Assembly: GCA_002383375.1 (NCBI GenBank)
Contig: DFYR01000062.1
Location: 47,973-111,972 of the forward strand
Direction of reading: 5' to 3'
Length of the DNA stretch: 64,000 bases
Source: Spirochaetaceae bacterium UBA4077
GTDB taxonomy: Bacteria > Spirochaetota > Spirochaetia > Treponematales > Rectinemataceae
How positions within the stretch are numbered: the stretch's first letter is position 1; each line of letters opens with the position of its first letter. Both the position numbers and the translations under genes were made by a program. The notes under the pieces are model-generated. The model did no database searches and was not told where the DNA came from. It saw only the letters and a program-made list of their open reading frames with translations. Positions 43,031 to 52,030 of this stretch are shown piece by piece.

Positions 43031-44182
43031 ATGGCTATATTCGCCGCCCCCCAAGAAGGACCGCCCTCAAGCCAGGGAAAGCTCGTACAAGCTGCCATAG
43101 AACAATTCTCGGCAAAATGGTACGGGACTGTATCTGTCGCAGAAATCTGCAGAGCTGCAGGACTGTCTAACGGGCTTTTCTATCGTTACTTCCAGAGCAA
43201 GGAAGAGATTTTCAAGCATATTCTCGAATTTGTCATTAATCGCATAGAAGAAGCGATCGTGTCGATCCCTGGCACAGGAAGCCGGGAGCGATTGAGGGAG
43301 TACTCCAAAATCATTTTCGCGTTCTCCAGGGACAATCCTGCGTTGATACGGGTTTTCCGGGAAGGTCAGTATCGATTTTTAGAATACGAACGCAGACTGG
43401 AGGAAGTATATACCGAAGCCCTTGCGAGAGTTCTGGGAAGGACAGTCTCTCAGGCTGGATATATTTTTGCCCTGGGGGGGCTCCGCTTCGCGGCCATAAG
43501 GGCCGCACTACAAAATGTCCCAGTCAAGTTCGAGAGCCTTCAGCACATCATAGAATTCGGGCTTTTCGATTCTTTGAGCGTAGACAACGAAAAGGTATTC
43601 TCCACCTCTATCCATCCTCTCCCCATCGATATAATGCCCAACGCCAGGGAACGGCTGTTCCGTGAGGGCAAGACCCTCTTTGGGCAGCAGGGGTATTTCG
43701 AAACCAATATCCACGAGATCACGACGGCGGCCGGCCTCTCTACCGGCGCATTCTATACTTACTTTCCGACCAAGGAAGCTTTTTACAAAGAACTCATAGA
43801 ACGTGTCGGCCGGGAGGTACGTCATTTTATATCCTTGAACCTGGATCCATCGCTGAACCGAGTTGAAAGGGAATTGCGAGGGCTCTGGCTCTTTATCGTA
43901 TTCCTTTCTCTGGACAAGCATTGCTACAGACTCGTCCGGGAAGCAGAGTTCGTACTTCCCGGGGTAGTCAAAAGCTATTACGACGCCTTTGTACGAGGAT
44001 ACCAGAAATTCGGCGATGACTATCACGATCTGGATCAGGGCAGCGCAATCGAATTCATGCTCGGCGTGGCTCATTACCTGGGGTTGGAAACCTTCCTGGG
44101 TAAATCCCTGGAGAAAACCAAACCCCTGATCACGGAAATTGGGATTTATTATACAAAGGGATTTGACGGAAAGCTGAAGTAG
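43031..44182 (+). CDS. tandem double-TetR transcription regulator
   Basis: This 383-residue protein carries two complete TetR DNA-binding domains in one chain. Helix-turn-helix 1 is VAEICRAAGLSNGLFYRYF (about 36-54) and helix-turn-helix 2 is HEITTAAGLSTGAFYTYF (about 228-245). Each is followed by its own ligand-domain-sized segment. A single TetR is about 190-210 residues, so this is a true fusion or duplication. GGAAAGGGAG precedes the ATG. It is divergent from the KAS III-like/SDR/LIV operon and immediately upstream of a second KAS III-like gene, so it probably controls both, perhaps sensing an acyl-CoA. Confidence 0.9.
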   Translation: MAIFAAPQEGPPSSQGKLVQAAIEQFSAKWYGTVSVAEICRAAGLSNGLFYRYFQSKEEIFKHILEFVINRIEEAIVSIPGTGSRERLREYSKIIFAFSRDNPALIRVFREGQYRFLEYERRLEEVYTEALARVLGRTVSQAGYIFALGGLRFAAIRAALQNVPVKFESLQHIIEFGLFDSLSVDNEKVFSTSIHPLPIDIMPNARERLFREGKTLFGQQGYFETNIHEITTAAGLSTGAFYTYFPTKEAFYKELIERVGREVRHFISLNLDPSLNRVERELRGLWLFIVFLSLDKHCYRLVREAEFVLPGVVKSYYDAFVRGYQKFGDDYHDLDQGSAIEFMLGVAHYLGLETFLGKSLEKTKPLITEIGIYYTKGFDGKLK

Positions 44183-44194
44183 AAGGAGGAAGTG

Positions 44195-45226
44195 ATGGCG
44201 CGGTCTGTCATCAAGAGCACAGGAATATATGTTCCTGGCCAGGCTATCGATAACCTCATGTTGATGAAACTGACGGGGATCGAGTTCGACGCCGCCAAGC
44301 ATGTAGCCAAGCTAGGCATAAAAAGCCGCCATATAGCCAGGCTTTCAGGCCTGCAGGAGAGCAGCGCCGATTTCGCCGAAAAAGCTGCCAGGGCAGCGCT
44401 TGCAAGAGCCCAGGTCCAGCCGGAGAATGTCGGGCTGTTTGTCGTGGCTACCGATACGCCGGAGTACATATCACCTGCCACAGGAATCATGCTCCAGGGC
44501 AGACTCCAGGGCGGAGAGTCTGAGTCCAGGGCATTCGACGTTGGAGCTTCCTGCGCAAGCTTCGTTACAGCCCTTGATATGGTAGCCCGGCTCCAGGTCT
44601 CTGATTCCAGCCTGCGTTACGCTCTTGTGGTGGGGATATATAACATGCCGGCCTATATAAGAGATGGCGATGCCTTCGGCTGGTCTATTTTCGCCGACGG
44701 CGCAGGAGCTGTCCTTCTGGAGCGGATTGAAGATAACGAAGATGCCCAGCAAAAGGGGCTTCGCTCCGGCTACCTGGAAGGCGTATTTAGGGCCGACGGC
44801 ACCCAGTGGGACTACGTGGGTGTCTATGCCGGCGGAACAAAAAAACCTGTGACCAGGGAGCTCCTGGACCAGGGTAAATACGGCCTGGAGCTGCTGCAGC
44901 GGTTGCCCGGCGACAGGAATGTGAAGCTCTGGCCTCCCCTGGTGAGACGTCTTCTGGAAAAAGCAGGCGTTCCACAGACCGGGATCGCTCATTATTTCTT
45001 TACTCAGATCAACCGTTCAGTGATTGCCCAGGTTATGGAAATCCTCGGAGAGCCGATGGATAAAACCACTACGGTGATGGACAAGTACGGGTATACAGGA
45101 TCGGCTTGTATTCCCATGGCCCTCCACGAGGCACTGGTCAACGGCCGGGTGCGTACAGGCGACCTCGTCGTGTTGGTAGCCTCTGGAGCGGGTCTTGCTG
45201 TGGGAGCATCGCTTATAAAGCTGTAA
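44195..45226 (+). CDS. KAS III-like enzyme 2 with missing His/Asn
   Basis: This 343-residue thiolase-fold protein keeps the nucleophilic C120 (DVGASCASF), but the catalytic histidine position is T270 (YFFTQINRS) and the asparagine position is Y300 (DKYGYTGSA). With only the cysteine left, normal decarboxylative condensation is doubtful; acyl transfer or acyl-enzyme hydrolysis is possible. The start is ATG 44195, five bases after AAGGAGG; GTG 44192 is too close. It starts 12 bp after the tandem TetR gene and is probably co-transcribed with it. Confidence 0.85.
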   Translation: MARSVIKSTGIYVPGQAIDNLMLMKLTGIEFDAAKHVAKLGIKSRHIARLSGLQESSADFAEKAARAALARAQVQPENVGLFVVATDTPEYISPATGIMLQGRLQGGESESRAFDVGASCASFVTALDMVARLQVSDSSLRYALVVGIYNMPAYIRDGDAFGWSIFADGAGAVLLERIEDNEDAQQKGLRSGYLEGVFRADGTQWDYVGVYAGGTKKPVTRELLDQGKYGLELLQRLPGDRNVKLWPPLVRRLLEKAGVPQTGIAHYFFTQINRSVIAQVMEILGEPMDKTTTVMDKYGYTGSACIPMALHEALVNGRVRTGDLVVLVASGAGLAVGASLIKL

Positions 45227-45444
45227 GTCCAGAGCCCTGGCGACAGAAAACATTGGGCGGACAGCAGGGTTTTGGTCGGCGGACTCTGCGAAAATCTACA
45301 ACCTTGCAGCAGGCTGCCTAGGCATGTTGGTTCTATAAGGAATTGGATGAATGCGTGTTTCATGATTACACAGCTTTCTAGCAAGAAAGACACGGCGAGC
45401 TGCGGGGAATGAAACCCGCGTGCGAATCAAGCAAGGAGAGTACC

Positions 45445-46752
45445 ATGGATTGGCTGGATGTTTACAAAAGCAAGCTTGTTTCCATCGATGATGCGGTTTC
45501 TAAGATCCGGAGCAACAGCGACATCATTGTCGGCCAATGCGCTTCCGAGCCCCAAGGCTGCATGGAGCGTTTTCACATCGTAGGCGGCAGTGTGGAAAAC
45601 GTCAGGGTATTCTCTGTGCTTACCCTCAAGCCCTACGATTTCTATATGAAGCCCGAAATGAAGGAACATTTCGAGCTGGCATCCTGGTTCCACGCTCCCG
45701 GATCCAGAGCCGCGCTTAAGGCCGGCACAGGCACGGTGACCTATGTACCCAATATGCTCCACCGGGCGGCTTCAGACAGGATTCATGCACATAGGCCCGA
45801 GTTCTTCTTCGGCACATGCACGCCCCCGGACAAGCACGGCTTCGTTTCGCTCTCCCTGGGGATTACTTATGAAAAAGACATGGTGGAAGCTGCCGAGACA
45901 GTGATTCTCGAGATCAATCCGCGGCTGCCAAGGACTTTCGGCGATACCCAGGTCCACGTTTCCCAGGTGGACTTCTTCGTGGAATATGACCAGGAGGTAC
46001 CTTTCCTGCCGGCTCCCAGTCCGGATGAGACCGACATGGCTATCGGGGCTCATATTGCCGAGCTTGTGGACGATGGATCGACCATTCAGCTGGGCATCGG
46101 CGGGATTCCCAACGCAGTTGCCTTGGCCCTGAGAGAAAAAAAGGATCTGGGTGTCCACACCGAAATGATCGTGGATTCCATGATGGAACTCTACGAGATG
46201 GGCGTAGTGACCAACGCGAAAAAGGCGCTGAAAAAAGGCAAGTTTATAACCACCTTCGCCATGGGCTCCCGCAAGTTCTACGACTGGCTGGACGACAACG
46301 TGGCCGTGGAGTTCCAGCGGGGGCGCTGGGTGAACGATCCCTCAGTGGTGGCCCAAAACTCCAAGATGGTATCGATAAATACCTGCATTTCCGTGGATCT
46401 CACAGGGCAGGTCGCCAGCGAGAGCATAGGCCCTGCACAGTATTCAGGCACAGGGGGACAGTCCGACACGGCAACAGGCGCTGTCGCGGGTTTCGATGGT
46501 ATGGGGAAAAGCATAATCGCCTGTTACAGCACGGCGAAAAAGGGTACTGTCTCGACCATCGTTCCTATGCTGCCCGAGGGCTCGGCTGTAACATTGCACC
46601 GGAGTCTGGTGGACCATGTAGTCACCGAGCACGGCATAGCCCGTTTACGGGGTAGGACGGTCCGCGAACGGGCTAGGGAACTTATCAACGTGGCTAATCC
46701 AGCGTTCAGGGATGAGCTTATAAGCCAAGCCAAGGCTCTGGGCTATCTCTGA
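45445..46752 (+). CDS. acetyl-CoA hydrolase/4-hydroxybutyrate CoA-transferase family
   Basis: This 435-residue protein is a family I-like CoA-transferase. GIGGIPNAVALALREKKDLG and TEMIVDSMMELYEMG, with the catalytic-region glutamate, are visible, as is the AGFDGMGKSIIA segment. It would move CoA between short acyl groups such as acetate, butyrate or 4-hydroxybutyrate. The start ATG 45445 follows AAGGAGAG; an upstream in-frame start at 45409 lacks a site. A 218-bp gap without features separates it from the KAS III-like gene. Confidence 0.9.
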   Translation: MDWLDVYKSKLVSIDDAVSKIRSNSDIIVGQCASEPQGCMERFHIVGGSVENVRVFSVLTLKPYDFYMKPEMKEHFELASWFHAPGSRAALKAGTGTVTYVPNMLHRAASDRIHAHRPEFFFGTCTPPDKHGFVSLSLGITYEKDMVEAAETVILEINPRLPRTFGDTQVHVSQVDFFVEYDQEVPFLPAPSPDETDMAIGAHIAELVDDGSTIQLGIGGIPNAVALALREKKDLGVHTEMIVDSMMELYEMGVVTNAKKALKKGKFITTFAMGSRKFYDWLDDNVAVEFQRGRWVNDPSVVAQNSKMVSINTCISVDLTGQVASESIGPAQYSGTGGQSDTATGAVAGFDGMGKSIIACYSTAKKGTVSTIVPMLPEGSAVTLHRSLVDHVVTEHGIARLRGRTVRERARELINVANPAFRDELISQAKALGYL

Positions 46753-46755
46753 GTG

Positions 46756-47874
46756 TTACTGGAGTCTGCGAATCTCGATATCCCCTGAAGTAGTGGAAAG
46801 CCTGACCGGCGTGAGGCCAGAGCCAAGCACCGCCTCGCAGGGACCTGAGCGTTTCGCGTCGCAGTCCACCGATCCCGATACAGTAGTCCAGGAGACATAG
46901 GCGTCGAAGTCGCTGTCATAGTGCAGGCTGATGTCTCCGGAGGCGCTCCTGGCTGATATTTCGCCGCCCCGGGGGTCGGTTTCAATTTCGATGTTGCCCG
47001 AGGCAGTCCTAAGCCGAATAGCGTGGGAACAGCCACTGACGGACAGATCTCCCGAAGCTGTGGAAACGGACACATCTCCATCGCAGGCCTGTACTTCCAC
47101 ATCACCTGAAGCTGTCTGAATATCCAGGGCGCCCACCCTGTCGATCACCTCGATGCTGCCCGAAAGACTGTGAACCGAAAGCTCCTCCACCGAAAGGGGA
47201 ATCCATAGCTCCAGGCTCTCAGGTTCATGGTGATCCTTGGCGGTTGAAATGTTGAGCTTGCCTTTTTCGTCGTCTTCGATTTCTATGGCTGAGCTCTCCT
47301 CCCCATGGGCTTTAAGCGAAAGCCCCGCGGGGGAGAGGTAGATACTTAGATCGCTGGATCTGGTGCGGACTTCGATTTTCTCCACGCCTTCGACCGCGAT
47401 ATCCTCCATGTTGAGGTTCCTAGTCGTCTTGCCCTGGCTGCCGGAGGTTTTTTCCCTGAAGACTTTACTTCTGCGGAACATGCCAGCCAGGTCGAGGGCT
47501 TTTTTAATCACATCGCCGAGATCCTCGCCGTCGACGGTGATCTTGGCCTTTCCGGAGCCACCCGCCGACCTGCCAGCTGAGGAGCTTTTGGTTTCTGCTG
47601 ATTCTTCGCTGCTGGATGATTGTGCATCTTTTGCCGATCCGGCTTCGCCGGAGGGTTTTCCTGTCCCTCCGCTCTCCCCTTCATTCAGCAGACTTCTGGC
47701 AAGGCTTTCCGGAGCTTCCAGCCCGGCGATTATCTCATCTTCGCTCGTCTGGGGATTCTGCTTGCGTAGTTCGTCGATATGGTCCTCAATTTCCAGCAGA
47801 ATGTCCCGCCTGGCTTCCTCGTCGAAATCATTCAGGCCGTGCGACAGCCGTTCCATATACTCGCTTCGTGTCAT
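46756..47874 (-). CDS. HAAS-domain plus DUF4097 beta-helix-like protein
   Basis: This 372-residue protein has an N-terminal HAAS/DUF1700-like helical domain (MTRSEYMERLSHGLNDFDEE, to about residue 66), a Ser/Gly/Ala-rich linker (about 68-115), and a C-terminal DUF4097 domain with repeating SGDI/V strands (LDIQTASGDVEVQA, VSVSTASGDLSVSG). No transmembrane helix is evident. The family is usually a partner of PadR regulators, as here, where the genes overlap by four bases. Function is unknown; a surface or envelope role is often proposed. Confidence 0.85.
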   Translation of the reverse strand: MTRSEYMERLSHGLNDFDEEARRDILLEIEDHIDELRKQNPQTSEDEIIAGLEAPESLARSLLNEGESGGTGKPSGEAGSAKDAQSSSSEESAETKSSSAGRSAGGSGKAKITVDGEDLGDVIKKALDLAGMFRRSKVFREKTSGSQGKTTRNLNMEDIAVEGVEKIEVRTRSSDLSIYLSPAGLSLKAHGEESSAIEIEDDEKGKLNISTAKDHHEPESLELWIPLSVEELSVHSLSGSIEVIDRVGALDIQTASGDVEVQACDGDVSVSTASGDLSVSGCSHAIRLRTASGNIEIETDPRGGEISARSASGDISLHYDSDFDAYVSWTTVSGSVDCDAKRSGPCEAVLGSGLTPVRLSTTSGDIEIRRLQ

Positions 47875-48227
47875 TCTGCCCTTCCTCCACCGGAAATGCT
47901 TTTACGTACAGCCTGGCTTCTATCGTATTCATCTATCATGGCCGAGAGCAACGCTGCGCCCAGGCTTGTGAGGGCGTAGTATTTCCGCGGGTGCCCTACT
48001 TCGGGAGTAACCCAGCTGGCCGAAATGCTCCCGTCCTTGGTTAACCTCATGAGGAGGGGGTAGAGAGTTCCTTCGCTTATATCCAAGCCCAGTTCCCTCA
48101 TCCTCTCCATTATGGCCAGCCCGTAACTCCTGCCCTCGGCGGACAGCAGCTCGAGAAGGCAGAGTTCGAGAAATCCCTTTCGGAATTGACTTTTCCATTT
48201 TTCGAGGAGTTCCTCATCCCTCTCCAT
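47871..48227 (-). CDS. PadR-family transcription regulator
   Basis: This 118-residue protein has the PadR winged helix: LLELLSAEGRSYGLAIMERM, SEGTLYPLLMRLTKDG and the wing-region PRKYYALTSLGAALL. AAGGAAGG precedes the ATG. It is coupled by an ATGA overlap to the HAAS/DUF4097 gene, a standard PadR-partner arrangement, and probably autoregulates the pair. Confidence 0.92.
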   Translation of the reverse strand: MERDEELLEKWKSQFRKGFLELCLLELLSAEGRSYGLAIMERMRELGLDISEGTLYPLLMRLTKDGSISASWVTPEVGHPRKYYALTSLGAALLSAMIDEYDRSQAVRKSISGGGRAE

Positions 48228-48256
48228 CGAACCTTCCTTTGGGACAGGATCGGCGC

Positions 48257-48502
48257 TTAAAAACCGCCCCGGGACCTGCCTGTGAAGAAATCGAAAAAGT
48301 TTCGGTCAGAAAATACATCCGGCTTGCCCGACCTTCCATAAACATCCATGAAGTCCTTCCTCATCCTATCACCGAAGGATCGCTTCATGGAGGGGCCCGG
48401 GACAAGCCGGACGGCTGTGGATCTCGCCGCACCGGAAACCGCGTGCAGCAGCGACCGGAATGAGCGCGTTCCGCGCCTCAGTTCCATTGGCTTCGCATCC
48501 AT
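48257..48502 (-). CDS. small basic hypothetical protein
   Basis: An 81-residue frame begins MDAKPMELRRGTRSFR, with GGAG seven bases upstream, and lies just before padR on the same strand. An AT-rich promoter-like segment (about 48515-48560) precedes it. It is basic and has no recognised domain. It could equally be untranslated leader of the padR operon. Confidence 0.42.
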   Translation of the reverse strand: MDAKPMELRRGTRSFRSLLHAVSGAARSTAVRLVPGPSMKRSFGDRMRKDFMDVYGRSGKPDVFSDRNFFDFFTGRSRGGF

Positions 48503-48672
48503 AGTATGCTCCATTTCAAAAATACCTTGTATTGCATAATATAATTGATCACAAAATATTTTTCAAGTCCTTTAAGGATTTTTTTATTTTTCTCTGACGA
48601 AAGAATCCTTACCTGCTGCATCGAAGTTTGAGTGTATTGACCACCAAGAAACGATGGTTGAGAATTATTGCG

Positions 48673-49440
48673 ATGCAGAGCGATGCCCACCTCCACCTAC
48701 CGGCGCTTGCCCAAAAGGAAGCCGGTTTTTTCCTCCATCTGCCCGATCCGGACTGGAGAGCCGCAGTGGTTTCCCACGACCAAGAAGAGTTCGAAACCTC
48801 TTTAGCCCTGGGCAAGCTTTTTTCAGGCTGTGTTCAAGGATTTGGAATACATCCCCAGGGGCTGAGGGAGGACAGCCGGGACTTTCTCGCGAATCTGGTG
48901 GACGAGCGGCTCATCGCCTTTATCGGCGAGGCTGGCTTCGAGTTTTTCGGCGACAGGCCGGAGTGGATACGGAATGAGGAAAACGTAAAACGGCAACGTG
49001 AATTCTTCGAGTTTCAGCTTGCTTTGGCTATTGAAGCCCGCCTTCCCCTCCTTGTTCACTCCAGAAAGGCGACAGACATCCTCCTCGGTTATGCGCCCAC
49101 GCTGCGGAGACTACCTTCGCTGATATTCCACGGCTGGCCCGGCAGAATCCACGATGCAAAAGCTTTTTTATCAAAGGGCGTCAACGCGTTTTTTTCTTTC
49201 GGCACTCCATTATTGCGCCAGGCAGCCCACGGGCTGGAGTGCTGCAAGGCCCTGCCAGCGGACAGGATCCTTTCGGAGACCGACGCCCCCTGGCAGCCGC
49301 CAAGAGGCTGTGGCTGGACCAGGCTCGATCATATTATTCCCATCTCCCGGCTTATCGCTTCGGTTCGAGGGCTACCGCCCGAGGAGATGGAGAACCTGCT
49401 CCGGGCAAACTTCAATACTGCCTTTAGGCTGGAGGATTGA
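48673..49440 (+). CDS. TatD-like metal-dependent hydrolase
   Basis: This protein of about 255 residues has the TatD metal site: DAHLH at the start, E in FIGEAGF, H in LVHSRKA, H in FHGWPG and D in SETDAPW. Members are 3'-5' exonucleases or DNases. ATG 48673 is chosen because the family begins at SDAHLH; the frame is open from 48628. Its end is four bases before the TcdA gene. Confidence 0.87.
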   Translation: MQSDAHLHLPALAQKEAGFFLHLPDPDWRAAVVSHDQEEFETSLALGKLFSGCVQGFGIHPQGLREDSRDFLANLVDERLIAFIGEAGFEFFGDRPEWIRNEENVKRQREFFEFQLALAIEARLPLLVHSRKATDILLGYAPTLRRLPSLIFHGWPGRIHDAKAFLSKGVNAFFSFGTPLLRQAAHGLECCKALPADRILSETDAPWQPPRGCGWTRLDHIIPISRLIASVRGLPPEEMENLLRANFNTAFRLED

Positions 49441-49444
49441 TGCA

Positions 49445-50290
49445 ATGAGCGGGGACTTCAGGGACAGAACGGCGATTCTCCTGGGCAACCTGGGCATGAA
49501 AGCCTTGGAAGAGGCCAATGTGGCTGTATACGGACTAGGAGGTGTTGGAGCGGCCTGCGCCATGGACCTGGTGAGAGCCGGCGTGGGCAGGCTCTATGTG
49601 GTCGATTTCGATCGAGTCGAGGAGAGTAACCTCAATAGGCTTTATTTCGGCTACAAGGAAAGTGTCGGACTGGCTAAGACCGAAGCCTTCGCCCGATACG
49701 CCAGATCGGTCAATCCTTGTGTCGAGATCGAAGAGCGTCGAATTTTTTTTTCCGGGGACGATGCCCCGAAGATTATTGATTCAGCGAGCGCTTATCACGC
49801 TGACTGCGTGGACTCGCTCAACGCTAAAGCCAATCTCATCGCCGCACTCTGCTCGGGCGGTCGAAGTTTCATCTCGTCCATGGGAACAGCCGGCAGGCTC
49901 GAACCCGAGCGCCTAAGGCTCGGCGGCTTCTGGGAAACCAAGGGCTGTCCCCTGGCGAAAAGTCTCAGGACGAGGTTGAAGCACATGGGGATCAGCGCCT
50001 CTTTTCCCGTCGTATGGTCCGACGAGCCGCCGATCAAACCGGTATCGCAGAACGCGTTTAATGGCGAGCTTGATATACAGGTCGATAAAAATGGCGATGA
50101 AGGCCGCGAAGAAGAAATTAGCGACAGGGACCAGGCCCAAGCCCCGGAGTCGGCGTCGGCGTCGGCAATGCCCCGGGGAAGGACACGGATGGTCCAGGGG
50201 TCTAGCCCCTTCGTACCCCAAGCAGCAGGTCATATTATGGCTGCTTGGATAGTACGGCGGATCGCAGGTGATGCAGCCGGCAGAATCTAA
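49445..50290 (+). CDS. tcdA: tRNA threonylcarbamoyladenosine dehydratase (TcdA/CsdL)
   Basis: This 281-residue E1-like enzyme ATP-dependently cyclises t6A to ct6A in tRNA. The nucleotide-binding GLGGVGAACAMDL, VVDFDRVEESNLNRLYF and DCVDSLNAKANL are as in TcdA. An acidic to Ala/Ser-rich stretch (about 215-248, KNGDEGREEEISDRDQ and ASASA) interrupts the C-terminal third and looks like a flexible insertion. The start ATG 49445 sits four bases after the TatD-like stop. Confidence 0.9.
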   Translation: MSGDFRDRTAILLGNLGMKALEEANVAVYGLGGVGAACAMDLVRAGVGRLYVVDFDRVEESNLNRLYFGYKESVGLAKTEAFARYARSVNPCVEIEERRIFFSGDDAPKIIDSASAYHADCVDSLNAKANLIAALCSGGRSFISSMGTAGRLEPERLRLGGFWETKGCPLAKSLRTRLKHMGISASFPVVWSDEPPIKPVSQNAFNGELDIQVDKNGDEGREEEISDRDQAQAPESASASAMPRGRTRMVQGSSPFVPQAAGHIMAAWIVRRIAGDAAGRI

Positions 50291-50346
50291 AGATCTGCAT
50301 ATCGCGTTGAGAGCTTCTGTGCTAAAATTATTACCTGGGAGGGAGC

Positions 50347-50775
50347 ATGGAAGAGAGCGTTGAAGTTTTCTGGGCTAACTTCGAAAAGGAAACCGGAGAG
50401 AAGGTTCTCGCCCGGACCATGGCCCAGCGTTTTTCCTCTCCCAAGGACAGGGGCGACTGGGGCCTGCTCGTGCTATCGCCCACAGGCCTGCGGTTTCGAC
50501 CCACCCCCGGCCAGAACTGGTTTTCTTCTCTGTTCAAAGCTTCATCGGCACCGGTGCCGTCAGCGGCGAATGAAGACGTCTTCATCACCTACTCGAGCAT
50601 GCTCAGCCTGCAAAGTCCCGGGCGCAAATTCCTGGACTTTTTGTTCGGAACGCCCTTTCTTGCCTTCAATATTCAGTACAAGAACCCCGCGGGAGAAGGA
50701 CATGTCAGATTCGCGGTGGATCCCAAAAGCGATTTTCTCGATACCCTAAAAGCAATGAGGGAAAAAACCAGGTAA
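50347..50775 (+). CDS. hypothetical protein, possible PH/GRAM-like fold
   Basis: This 142-residue protein begins MEESVEVFWANFEKETGEKV, with a strong GGGAGGG site before the ATG. Strand-rich stretches (WGLLVLSPTGLRFRPTP, EDVFITYSSMLSL, HVRFAVDPKSDFLDTLKA) suggest a PH- or GRAM-like beta barrel, but this is a pattern guess. It is followed closely by the HD protein gene and could be co-transcribed with it. Confidence 0.75.
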   Translation: MEESVEVFWANFEKETGEKVLARTMAQRFSSPKDRGDWGLLVLSPTGLRFRPTPGQNWFSSLFKASSAPVPSAANEDVFITYSSMLSLQSPGRKFLDFLFGTPFLAFNIQYKNPAGEGHVRFAVDPKSDFLDTLKAMREKTR

Positions 50776-50820
50776 CCAGGCAGGTTGCTCTTTTTCCCCA
50801 AGCTCCGTATCTTTCTAGCG

Positions 50821-51936
50821 ATGACAGAAGCAGCAGAAAGCCTGGCGAAGGCCGGCATTCCCTTCAGGGAATACGGGGTCACCGCCGTGGACAGCTATTG
50901 CGGTCTCTCCGCTCCCCAATCCCCAGGTTTCTACTTGGTCGAGGGGAGCATCATCGATTTAGCCCGCATTTTCGAGTCCCTGCACTACCCCTCCCTACCC
51001 TATGCCGACGCCGGCCTCGATTCCGCCGAAAAGGATTCTGCCGCCCGGTTTCTCTGCACCGAGAACCTAGACCGAAAAAGGCTCGGTTGTCTTGCCCTCA
51101 CCGATTTTCGAAGAAATCCCCTGGACGGCAAATACTATGACCCGAGGGGGGTCTACCAAGCCCTGCGGGAGAGAAGCTTCGATCCTTCAGGAGAGGATCA
51201 GGAAAACCGTCTTTTTGAAATTTGTCTTTATTTGTCCAGACTTAAAAAAAGAGACACGACGACGATTCCTAAGCTAGCCCTGCCTGCAGCCCCCTCGAAG
51301 CTTTGGCAGAAAGACCTGCTCAGCCATATCCTGCAGGGACCGAACTCTTCCGCCGCGTTGGAATTCCTGGGACAAACTGGATTCGTGGCACGATTCTGGC
51401 CTGAGCTGGAAGCCCTAGTTCAGGTGGACCATGCCAAGGATTGTCACCCCGAAGGCGGGGGCTGGTCTCACACCATGGAAGCTCTGAGGTATCGAAAAAC
51501 CAGAGACGTAAGTCTCTCCCTGGCCATACTTCTACACGACATCGGCAAAGCCCGCTCAGCCTCCCGGGAAGGGCGTCGATTCGATAAACATGCGGAGATC
51601 GGTGCTGGAATGGCTGCCCGGTTTTTGCGGGATCTGGGCTATAACGACATGATAATCGAGGATGTACGCTTCATGATCCGCTGGCACATGCTGCCCGCCG
51701 CCCTTCCACGCATTCCCATTTCCTCGGTGCAGGACATAGTATTCGACCAGCGATTCCCCCTGCTTTTGGAACTATTCCGCTGCGACGAGTTCTCTTCGTT
51801 CAAGGGACCTGATGTCTACTACGCTGCCTGCGCAGCCTATAGGGCTTTTCAAAAATTCGAGAAAAACCCTTACAGGGAAAGGGATGGAAGAAAGAGATCG
51901 AAATATTCCACTGCCCACTCTCCTGGCGTTTTTTAA
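50821..51936 (+). CDS. HD-domain protein, nucleotidyltransferase-like N-terminus
   Basis: This protein of about 371 residues has a C-terminal HD domain with GGGWSHTMEALRY, LLHDIGKARSASREGRRFDKHAEIG and a downstream RWHMLP histidine. The N-terminal half resembles CCA-adding/poly(A) polymerase sequences (DGLxx-like LTDFRRNPLDGKYYDPRGVYQAL matches the DGRxAL-DFTxN region) but lacks the GGxVRD nucleotidyl site. It is probably a phosphohydrolase derived from a tRNA nucleotidyltransferase-type protein. The start is uncertain: TTG 50785 or ATG 50821. Confidence 0.8.
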   Translation: MTEAAESLAKAGIPFREYGVTAVDSYCGLSAPQSPGFYLVEGSIIDLARIFESLHYPSLPYADAGLDSAEKDSAARFLCTENLDRKRLGCLALTDFRRNPLDGKYYDPRGVYQALRERSFDPSGEDQENRLFEICLYLSRLKKRDTTTIPKLALPAAPSKLWQKDLLSHILQGPNSSAALEFLGQTGFVARFWPELEALVQVDHAKDCHPEGGGWSHTMEALRYRKTRDVSLSLAILLHDIGKARSASREGRRFDKHAEIGAGMAARFLRDLGYNDMIIEDVRFMIRWHMLPAALPRIPISSVQDIVFDQRFPLLLELFRCDEFSSFKGPDVYYAACAAYRAFQKFEKNPYRERDGRKRSKYSTAHSPGVF

Positions 51937-52030
51937 GCTATGCTGCTCCGGCGGATACGAAGCTGCTCTGCCCTAGCGTATTTGCTACATCAGCTTTCCG
52001 GCAGGTTGTGGGGTAACCAGCCTGGTGGAT

